A DNA stretch of 5,199 nt from assembly GCA_024278255.1 (NCBI GenBank), contig JAJRTP010000256.1:1-5199 (forward strand). The letters run 5' to 3'. How positions within the stretch are numbered: position 1 is the stretch's first letter; each line of letters opens with the position of its first letter. The position numbers and the translations under genes were made by a program. The notes under the pieces were generated by a model, which saw only the letters and a list, made by a program, of their open reading frames with translations, had not been told where the DNA came from and searched no databases. The stretch is from Chloroflexota bacterium (GTDB taxonomy: Bacteria; Chloroflexota; Anaerolineae; Promineifilales; Promineifilaceae). Shown piece by piece: positions 1-4,828 of the stretch.

Positions 1-1367
1 CAGACGATCTGGCCGCTTTGCAAGACAAATCCTTATTACAGCGAGAGGTGAACGGCCGTTACCACATCCATCCCCTCTTGCAGCAATTTGCCGCCGAAAA
101 ACTGGACGATACGGCCGGCGCAGTCAGGCAGCGCCACGCCGCGTTCTACCTGGCGTTCATCGCTCAACAAGGCAGCGGCGAATCCGCAGCCGAACGGGCC
201 GCCATCCGCGCCGAACTGCCCAACGTAGAGATGGCCTGGGAATGGGCGGCGCGCCGCCGCGACTACGCCGCTCTGGACCGGGCCATCCCCACCCTGCACA
301 ACTTCTTCAGCGCCCAAAGCTGGTTCCAGGCAGGCATAGACCTCTTTCAGTTCGCCCTCGCGCAAATCGCGGAACCGGCGGCGGAGGCAGACGCCGCTCA
401 AGCCCAAACCATGTGCGCCTTATTGGGGCGCAAGGCGCGGATGCACAGCCACATCGGCCAGTTGGCGGAAGCGCGCGCGGCCTTGACAGAAGCCATGCCC
501 TTTCTGCGCCGCGTAAACGACCCCGACCAACGCTCCACCATCTTCAGCTACATGGCCATCACCCACTTTTACGCCGGCGATTACGCGCAGGCGATTGAAC
601 TGGCGCAGGAAAGCCTGCGGCTGGCACTGCAAGCGGACAGTCTGGATGGTATCTCTTTCGCCTACAATTTTTTGGGAAGCTGCGCCAAAGCCCAGGGAGA
701 CTACGAACAGTCCCGCGCCTGGTTTGAGCAAGCTGTGGCCGCTTATCGCCAGCTTGAGGACGCCATTGGCGAGGCGATGGCCCTGCACAATCTGGGCAAT
801 CTGGCGCAGGCGATGGGCCAGTATGAACAGGCGCAGGCGTATTACCGGCAGTGCGGCGACCTTTTCCAGCAGCACAATCATCTGCATGGGGCGGCCACTA
901 CGTCGGCCAACGCCGGGCGGCTGGCGCTGCAAATGGGAGATTATACAGCGGCGGAAGAACTGCTGGCGGAGGCGTTAAGGCTCAAGGAACAGATTAACGA
1001 TGAGCGGGGCATGGCGGTAGCTTTGGTGGGATTGGGCGGGGTGGCCTTAGAGACGGAAAACCTGGCCCAGGCGCGTGACTATCTGGCGCGGGGTCTGGCG
1101 TTGGCCCAAAAGTCGGGGGATGTAAAGTTGGCGCTGGAGGGGGTGACGGGCACGGCCGTCTACGCCCACCGCCTGGATCAAACGGAAACGGCCGCCGAAC
1201 TGATCGCCTTTGTCCTGAACCATCCGGCCGCCGCCCAGGAAGTGCGCCAGCAAGCGGAAAAACTGGCCGCCGACCTGGAACTGCCCGCCAATCCCCCCCC
1301 ACAAGAACTGGACGATCTGATAACAACGCTTCTGGACAGTTTGCTGGCATCTAAACAAACTCCGTAG
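1..1367 (+). CDS. C-terminal part of a STAND/NB-ARC-type ATPase regulator with TPR repeats (5' truncated by window)
   Basis: The reading frame is open from base 3 to the TAG at 1365-1367, so the gene starts upstream; the TTG at 18 is an internal Leu codon, not a real start. The first residues read DDLAALQDKSLLQRE, followed by GRYHIHPLLQQFAAEKL. This is the typical end of the winged-helix segment that follows the nucleotide-binding domain in AfsR/MalT/NB-ARC-like STAND ATPases. After a helical stretch there are about seven tetratricopeptide repeats. Their turn positions (G147, G187, G227, G267, G307, E347, D387, counted from the TTG at 18) fall exactly 40 residues apart, most as G-[DQ]-[YL]. 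Such TPR arrays usually sense a ligand or partner protein and control the ATPase switch. No C-terminal HTH is seen after the repeats, so any effector domain must lie upstream. The last 40 residues are a Pro-containing linker and a short helix. Family assignment is good; the specific role is unknown. Confidence 0.85.
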   Translation, partial: DDLAALQDKSLLQREVNGRYHIHPLLQQFAAEKLDDTAGAVRQRHAAFYLAFIAQQGSGESAAERAAIRAELPNVEMAWEWAARRRDYAALDRAIPTLHNFFSAQSWFQAGIDLFQFALAQIAEPAAEADAAQAQTMCALLGRKARMHSHIGQLAEARAALTEAMPFLRRVNDPDQRSTIFSYMAITHFYAGDYAQAIELAQESLRLALQADSLDGISFAYNFLGSCAKAQGDYEQSRAWFEQAVAAYRQLEDAIGEAMALHNLGNLAQAMGQYEQAQAYYRQCGDLFQQHNHLHGAATTSANAGRLALQMGDYTAAEELLAEALRLKEQINDERGMAVALVGLGGVALETENLAQARDYLARGLALAQKSGDVKLALEGVTGTAVYAHRLDQTETAAELIAFVLNHPAAAQEVRQQAEKLAADLELPANPPPQELDDLITTLLDSLLASKQTP

Positions 1368-1391
1368 CCGCGGTTTCTTACCAACAGGAAA

Positions 1392-1748
1392 ATGACAGAA
1401 GGCAAAATTATTCACGGCCGTCTCATCGGCTATTGGGAACAAGGCATGGAAGGGCGCATTGATTACTGCCTGGAACCGGATCGCCCCGAGGATCGGGTAG
1501 ACGGCAAATGGCCCATCCCCATCCAGAACGGCCAATTCCTGCGTATTTTTGACCACGACGGCCGTGTGTTATGGGCCGGGGAAATCAAGCTAAAGCTGCG
1601 CCGCCGCTGGTTGTTCTTTTACCAGCAGCACGATCTACCCAACGGCATCTGGAACGACTTCACCCAAAGCGGCGTGCCCTACAAAACGTGGATCGCCTGG
1701 TTCTGGCAAGACCCGCCCTTACGCGCCGAGTTAACCTTGTCTCGTTAA
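1392..1748 (+). CDS. Tryptophan-rich hypothetical protein, 118 aa
   Basis: I do not recognise a named family. The ATG at 1392 follows AGGA at 1386-1389, a Shine-Dalgarno-like site set rather close to the start, and the gene ends in TAA at 1746-1748. It begins 24 bases after the STAND/TPR gene and is probably cotranscribed with it. The protein contains eight Trp in 118 residues (15, 40, 61, 73, 87, 100, 103, 105), many charged residues and no signal peptide or long hydrophobic segment. The pattern NGQFLRIFDHDGRVLWAGEI (residues 46-65) looks like alternating beta strands around a turn. The C-terminal third (GVPYKTWIAWFWQDPP, 94-109) looks like an amphipathic aromatic helix. A small soluble beta-rich domain is likely. 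It contains two ACGGCCGT octamers (1414, 1558), as do its neighbours, so it appears native to this genome. The gene is real on coding grounds; no function is assigned. Confidence 0.75.
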   Translation: MTEGKIIHGRLIGYWEQGMEGRIDYCLEPDRPEDRVDGKWPIPIQNGQFLRIFDHDGRVLWAGEIKLKLRRRWLFFYQQHDLPNGIWNDFTQSGVPYKTWIAWFWQDPPLRAELTLSR

Positions 1749-1749
1749 G

Positions 1750-1784
1750 ATTGATTTTGTAGTACAATCAATAGAGTGTATAAC
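1750..1784 (+). promoter_or_regulatory. Possible promoter/operator upstream of the toxin-antitoxin pair
   Basis: The 65-base gap between the Trp-rich gene and the antitoxin-like gene is AT-rich. It holds an inverted repeat with ATTGAT at 1750-1755 and ATCAAT at 1767-1772. Three further inner pairs (1758-1760 with 1764-1766) are possible with a two-base bulge. A -10-like TATAAC lies at 1779-1784, overlapping the palindrome AACGTT (1782-1787); the only -35 candidate is weak (TTGTAG at 1757-1762, spacer 16). An inverted repeat near the promoter would fit an autoregulated toxin-antitoxin operon. There is no T-run after the hairpin, so it is not a convincing terminator. This is weak evidence, read by eye. 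Confidence 0.25.
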
Positions 1785-1798
1785 GTTTACCCCCTCAC

Positions 1799-1808
1799 AG
1801 GAAGGTGA
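1799..1808 (+). promoter_or_regulatory. Strong ribosome binding site that decides the antitoxin start
   Basis: AGGAAGGTGA at 1799-1808 is a near-ideal Shine-Dalgarno match. It ends five bases before the ATG at 1814. The upstream in-frame GTG at 1805 lies inside this site, so the ATG at 1814 is the better start. Confidence 0.7.
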
Positions 1809-1813
1809 TTGTA

Positions 1814-2107
1814 ATGACTTTGGACGAAATTCTGCAAGACTTGCAAGCTTTGGAAGATGATTTGAGCAGCTACGAGCGAAAGTATGGCGTGCTGTCCGAA
1901 ACATTTTACGAATCATATCTGAACGGTGAAGAACCGGCCGAAGAAGCGTGGGTTCTGGACTGGAACGATTGGGCCGGCGCTTATGAAATCTGGCTGGAAC
2001 GCCGCCAACAATATCAGGAGTTGATTAACACTTTCAAAAAACAAGGGCCATTATCTGAATTGATTAGACGGACAGCATCTCGTGAATCCATTTCAATCCC
2101 TGCATGA
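1814..2107 (+). CDS. Small acidic protein, probable antitoxin partner of the TumE-like toxin
   Basis: This is a 97-residue protein starting at ATG 1814, chosen because of the strong AGGAAGGTGA just upstream; a GTG at 1805 would add three residues. It opens with an acidic helical segment (TLDEILQDLQALEDDLSSYE, 2-21). A motif of the type KYGVLSETFYESYLNGE (23-39) follows, then the aromatic patch DWNDWAGAYEIW (49-60) and a basic tail. From memory, small proteins with an E-x-KYG-x-[ST]-[ST]-x-x-FY pattern and a WxxxYE motif are often encoded just upstream of TumE-family toxins in cyanobacteria and Chloroflexota. No helix-turn-helix or ribbon-helix-helix is evident. The 26-base overlap with the next gene and the high acidity support an antitoxin role binding the downstream protein. 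The function is an inference from context. The gene is AT-richer than its GC-rich neighbours. Confidence 0.72.
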   Translation: MTLDEILQDLQALEDDLSSYERKYGVLSETFYESYLNGEEPAEEAWVLDWNDWAGAYEIWLERRQQYQELINTFKKQGPLSELIRRTASRESISIPA

Positions 2108-2513
2108 TTACGAAGAATTCATCTATACTTTACCGCAGCAATTTTCATCCGTCGCTTTCTCCACACTTGTTGTTTATCGTCGTGGAGCTAGAACGGGAAT
2201 GGTCGTTGGCGAACTGTTTTTTAACCACGGATACCGCCTGACAATTAAAGAACGCTTTCAACAGCGCGACGAAGGTGTTGTCCTTATGCGCTACGGTTAT
2301 GAAGTGTGGCACGGAGAAGAAAAATTATACTGGTATGATCCACAACCACACCCTCAAATTTCTGAATTAGCAGCCACGCACCCGCATCACAAACATATTC
2401 CACCAAACATGAAACAGAATCGTGTTCCAGCCCCTGGTCTCAGCTTCACCCAGCCTAACCTTCCCTTTTTGATTCGGGAAATTGAAGAATCCTATTTGGC
2501 ACGCATCGACTGA
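2082..2513 (+). CDS. TumE-like toxin of a toxin-antitoxin pair
   Basis: This 143-residue protein resembles the TumE family (DUF6516-type). It has a beta-rich core with the YGYEVWHGEEKLYWYDPQPHP region (71-91) and the hallmark HPHHKHI (100-106), followed by a linker and a C-terminal helix (LPFLIREIEESYLARI). In the family the hallmark region reads roughly RYDNAPHHP...HHKH. The His cluster is the likely functional site, but the biochemical target is not established here. The start is GTG 2082: the frame is closed by TGA at 2061-2063, there is no other start codon before it, and the next Met is residue 40. The gene therefore overlaps the preceding gene by 26 bases, and its weak upstream ribosome site suggests translational coupling. 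The ATGA at 2104-2107 is in another frame. At 143 residues it is somewhat longer than typical TumE proteins because of an N-terminal extension of about 25 residues. Composition is AT-rich. Confidence 0.75.
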   Translation: MNPFQSLHDYEEFIYTLPQQFSSVAFSTLVVYRRGARTGMVVGELFFNHGYRLTIKERFQQRDEGVVLMRYGYEVWHGEEKLYWYDPQPHPQISELAATHPHHKHIPPNMKQNRVPAPGLSFTQPNLPFLIREIEESYLARID

Positions 2514-2535
2514 TCTTGCGTGATGCTTAAAGTCT

Positions 2536-2548
2536 TGCTGCGGCAGCA
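2536..2548. other. Short perfect hairpin after the toxin gene
   Basis: TGCTG at 2536-2540 pairs with CAGCA at 2544-2548 around a CGG loop, 23 bases after the toxin stop. There is no T-run downstream, so an intrinsic terminator is not supported. It could be a weak 3'-end stabilising hairpin or chance. Confidence 0.25.
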
Positions 2549-2559
2549 CGTATGACAAA

Positions 2560-2567
2560 ACGGCCGT
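2560..2567. repeat. Intergenic copy of the iterated palindrome ACGGCCGT
   Basis: This is the only one of eleven perfect ACGGCCGT octamers in the window that lies outside a gene. The others start at 52, 1152, 1414, 1558, 3118, 3833, 3952, 4360, 4938 and 5045. Its presence between genes shows that the motif is not a by-product of a protein sequence. Confidence 0.8.
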
Positions 2568-2603
2568 ATCGCGGCATAATTCCCCAAAAACGAGGGGATG
2601 GGT

Positions 2604-2624
2604 CAAATTGCCCTTAACAATTTG
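2604..2624. repeat. Inverted repeat with 7-bp arms
   Basis: CAAATTG (2604-2610) and CAATTTG (2618-2624) are perfect inverted copies around a seven-base loop. The right arm overlaps the left end of the large inverted repeat at 2613-2685, so the two structures compete for the same bases. Just upstream TCCCC (2581-2585) can also pair with GGGGA (2594-2598). No T-run follows. The function is unknown. Confidence 0.5.
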
Positions 2625-2685
2625 TAGGACGATTTTGTAAATCGTCCAGAGAGCGATTTACAAAATCGCGCTACAAAGTGTCAAG
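2613..2685. repeat. 73-base nested-palindrome repeat (REP/MITE-like element)
   Basis: The left arm (2613-2647) and right arm (2651-2685) are inverted copies matching at 29 of 35 positions, separated by AGA. Each arm also contains its own hairpin. The left is GGACGATTT (2627-2635), loop TGT, then AAATCGTCC (2639-2647), a perfect 9-bp stem. The right is GCGATTT (2653-2659), loop ACA, then AAATCGC (2663-2669), a perfect 7-bp stem. The four differences between the inner arms fall at the bases of these small stems and are mutually compensated within each stem, which suggests that the small hairpins are individually maintained. The layout resembles REP/BIME-type or short non-autonomous mobile repeats. 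No ORF and no clear target-site duplication are seen. It lies between the toxin gene and the DeoC operon and may affect transcription between them. Confidence 0.8.
2614..2641 (+). promoter_or_regulatory. Promoter-like hexamers inside the repeat, directed at the DeoC operon
   Basis: TTAACA (2614-2619, five of six to the -35 consensus) and TGTAAA (2636-2641, four of six to the -10) are spaced by 16 bases, about 90 bases ahead of the DeoC start. No better promoter is visible between 2514 and 2730, although a promoter of some kind is expected there. A mirror pair exists on the other strand. This is an eye-read match and may be coincidental to the repeat. Confidence 0.22.
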
Positions 2686-2718
2686 CTGATTTTTCAGGCT
2701 GCTGAACCATTCCAAAAC

Positions 2719-2722
2719 GAGG
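2719..2722 (+). promoter_or_regulatory. Ribosome binding site of the DeoC-VOC gene
   Basis: GAGG at 2719-2722 lies eight bases before the ATG at 2731. This is a normal spacing and supports that start. Confidence 0.55.
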
Positions 2723-2730
2723 CGCAAAAA

Positions 2731-3891
2731 ATGACAAACGTAAGTGAAGCCACAACCGAACAACTCATCCAGTTGATAGATGAAGACCCGGCGCGCATTG
2801 CCGGCATCATTGACCACACCCTGCTCAAACCAGACGCCACTGAAGAGCAAATTGCCCGCCTGTGCCGGGAAGCCGTCCGCTACCGGTTTGCCGCCATTTG
2901 CGTCAATCCCACCCACGTGCGTTATGCAGCCGAATTGGTGGCCGGTTCCGGCGTCAAGGTGGCAGCCGTCGTTGGCTTTCCCCTGGGGGCTACCACGACG
3001 CAGCAAAAAGTAGCGGAAACGGAGAACGCCATTGTCTCCGGGGCCAATGAGATTGATATGGTCATCAACATCGGCGCGGTCAAAAGCGGGGAGGATGAAT
3101 TTACGCGGGATCAGATGACGGCCGTTACCGAAACCTGCCACCAGCGCGACGCCATCTGCAAAGTAATCATCGAAACCAGTTACCTGACCAACGAAGAAAA
3201 AGTGCGCGTCTGCAAAATTGCCAAAGAATGCGGCGCGGATTTCGTCAAGACCTCTACCGGCTTCAGCGGCGGCGGGGCCACCGTGGAAGACGTAGCCCTG
3301 ATGCGCCACACCGTCGGCCAGACAATGGGCGTTAAAGCCTCCGGCGGCATCCGCTCCTTTGACGACGCGCGGAAGATGGTGGCGGCGGGGGCCAACCGGC
3401 TGGGCGTCAGCGCCGGCGTGCGCATTGTGCAAGAGGCAGAACTGGCCAAGCTGGGCGACACGCAAATTCTGCGCCTGGCCGAAGCCGCTCTCTACGTCGC
3501 CGATCTGGAACGGGCCAAACAATTTTACACGGAAGTGCTGGGGCTGCCGATCAGCTACCAGTTCGACGATTCCCTCTTTTTACAGACGGGGCAAAACTCC
3601 ACCCTCATTTTGTTTGATCTGGCTGCCCTGGAAGTGCGGGAAAGCGTTATTCCGGCGCATGGGGCGTACGGTGCGGGGCATGTAGCTTTAGCCATTCCCC
3701 CGGAGCAAATGAGTTCCTGGCGCGGCCGTTTGCTGCAACACGGCGTCCCCATTGAACACGAGCAGGATTGGCCGCAGGGAACCCACTCCCTCTACTTCCG
3801 CGACCCGGACGGAAACAGTCTGGAATTGATTGACGGCCGTCACTACCGGCGCGTCTGGAAATTGATGCACGAAAAAGGGGAGAGTTACTAG
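2731..3891 (+). CDS. deoC: Deoxyribose-phosphate aldolase (DERA) fused to a C-terminal VOC/glyoxalase-like domain
   Basis: The protein has 386 residues, against about 215-260 for DeoC alone. Residues 20-240 are a class I aldolase TIM barrel of the DERA family, which interconverts 2-deoxyribose-5-phosphate with acetaldehyde and glyceraldehyde-3-phosphate in deoxynucleoside breakdown. Visible motifs are IDHTLLKPD (27-35), VVGFPLG (80-86), NEIDMVINIG (106-115, catalytic D109), CKVIIET (143-149), FVKTSTGFS (171-179, Schiff-base K173), VKASGGIR (201-208, K202) and GVSAGV (225-230, phosphate site). The aldolase half therefore looks active. After a linker of about eight residues a VOC domain begins (ALYVADLERAKQFYTEVLGL, 253-272) and ends with HVALAIP (317-323) and YFRDPDGNSLELID (355-368), giving the two usual beta-alpha-beta-beta-beta modules. 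H317 and E365 fit metal-ligand positions; the usual first His is replaced by E251. The frame is continuous with no internal start signal. The transporter gene follows after 3 bases. Confidence 0.93.
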   Translation: MTNVSEATTEQLIQLIDEDPARIAGIIDHTLLKPDATEEQIARLCREAVRYRFAAICVNPTHVRYAAELVAGSGVKVAAVVGFPLGATTTQQKVAETENAIVSGANEIDMVINIGAVKSGEDEFTRDQMTAVTETCHQRDAICKVIIETSYLTNEEKVRVCKIAKECGADFVKTSTGFSGGGATVEDVALMRHTVGQTMGVKASGGIRSFDDARKMVAAGANRLGVSAGVRIVQEAELAKLGDTQILRLAEAALYVADLERAKQFYTEVLGLPISYQFDDSLFLQTGQNSTLILFDLAALEVRESVIPAHGAYGAGHVALAIPPEQMSSWRGRLLQHGVPIEHEQDWPQGTHSLYFRDPDGNSLELIDGRHYRRVWKLMHEKGESY

Positions 3892-3894
3892 AGA

Positions 3895-4821
3895 TTGGAC
3901 TTGGCTCTAATCTCAAATCTCATGTTCATCGGCGAAATTGCTGCTCTGGCTACGGCCGTATGCTGGTCACTCACCGCCATGTTTTTCAGCTACAGCGGCC
4001 GGATTGCCGGTTCGGCCGTGGTCAACCGCAGCCGCCTGCTGTTCGCCTTCCTCTTCCTGACCATCACCCATCTGGTCTTGCAGGGCACCGTCTTCCCCTT
4101 CGGCGCAGAGCCGTTCCGCTGGTTCTGGCTGGCAATTTCCAGCATTTTGGGGCTGGTGCTGGGGGACACCTTCCTTTTTAAGGCGTATGTGCTGATTGGG
4201 CCGCGCCTGTCCATGCTGCTCATGTCCACTGTGCCCATTATCGGGGCGATGTTCGGCTGGCTGCTGTTTGGCGAGACGTTTTCTCCGCTGGAAATGGCCG
4301 CCGTTGTTTTGACCGTCTCCGGGGTAGCCTGGGTAGTTACGGAAAAGCAGCAGGGGTTAACGGCCGTGCAGCACAAAAACTACAAACTGGGTCTCTTCTT
4401 CGGCCTGCTGGGCGCCTTCGGCCAGGTCGCCAATCTAGTCACCGCCCGGTACGGCCTGGTCGGTGACTTTCCCGCCATCTCCGCCACCATGATTCGCATT
4501 CTGGTCGCCGTGATCATCATGTGGGGCATTGCCATCCTGCGGCGGCAGGTGCGCCACACCTTCCGCCAATGGCGCAACCGGGAAGCCTTTCCGGCCATGG
4601 TGGCCGGTTCCTTTTTTGGCCCTTTCCTGGGTATCTGGCTGTCGCTGGTTGCCATCCAGTTCACCCGCCTGGGCATTGCCGCCACGCTGATGGCCCTGCC
4701 CCCCATCCTGCTTATCCCCGTAGAATTCTTCGTTTACAAGAAACCCGTGAGTCCGCGGGGTATTGCTGGTACAATAGTGGCCTTTATTGGGGTTTCGTTG
4801 ATATTTTTACCGCAAGGGTAA
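3895..4821 (+). CDS. EamA-family (drug/metabolite transporter superfamily) membrane transporter
   Basis: This is a 308-residue integral membrane protein with about ten helices in two EamA repeats. The helices lie roughly at 14-33, 43-63, 75-93, 98-117, 131-149, 165-183, 194-215, 235-255, 260-282 and 288-306. The segment STVPIIGAMFGWLLFGE (111-127) is the characteristic P...GE stretch at the end of the first half, and LPPILLIPVEFFVYKKPVSP (268-287) is its counterpart in the second. EamA proteins export or import small solutes such as amino acids, nucleosides or amines; the substrate is not predictable here. The start chosen is TTG 3895, with GGGGAGAG at 3877-3884 upstream. ATG 3922 would give 299 residues, would still keep all helices and matches the usual EamA N-terminus, but has no visible ribosome site. 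The gene begins 3 bases after the aldolase stop and ends 7 bases before the next gene, so an operon is likely. Confidence 0.88.
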   Translation: MDLALISNLMFIGEIAALATAVCWSLTAMFFSYSGRIAGSAVVNRSRLLFAFLFLTITHLVLQGTVFPFGAEPFRWFWLAISSILGLVLGDTFLFKAYVLIGPRLSMLLMSTVPIIGAMFGWLLFGETFSPLEMAAVVLTVSGVAWVVTEKQQGLTAVQHKNYKLGLFFGLLGAFGQVANLVTARYGLVGDFPAISATMIRILVAVIIMWGIAILRRQVRHTFRQWRNREAFPAMVAGSFFGPFLGIWLSLVAIQFTRLGIAATLMALPPILLIPVEFFVYKKPVSPRGIAGTIVAFIGVSLIFLPQG

Positions 4822-4828
4822 CGTCGCT

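Noticed and set aside
18..20. TTG as the start of the first gene
   Set aside because: The frame stays open to the window edge and the preceding residues (DDLAA) continue the winged-helix pattern, so the gene starts upstream.
420..932. A 170-codon - strand frame opposite the TPR array
   Set aside because: The + strand shows a precise TPR periodicity, so the antisense frame is a composition shadow.
1047..1556. A 169-codon - strand frame spanning the STAND gene end and the Trp-rich gene
   Set aside because: It runs antisense through two better-supported genes and has no family features or start signal.
2104..2107. ATGA stop/start overlap as the toxin start
   Set aside because: This ATG is not in the toxin reading frame; the only usable start before residue 40 is GTG 2082.
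2536..2548. Intrinsic terminator after the toxin gene
   Set aside because: The stem is only 5-6 bp and no T-run follows.
2621..2677. CRISPR repeat or tRNA-like structure
   Set aside because: There is a single inverted pair, not a series of direct repeats with spacers, and no cloverleaf or anticodon arm can be drawn.
2671..3522. A 283-codon open frame on the - strand across the DeoC region
   Set aside because: It is antisense to an unmistakable DERA coding sequence, its residues look like a GC-rich mirror translation with no recognisable domain, and it begins inside the VOC part without a ribosome site.
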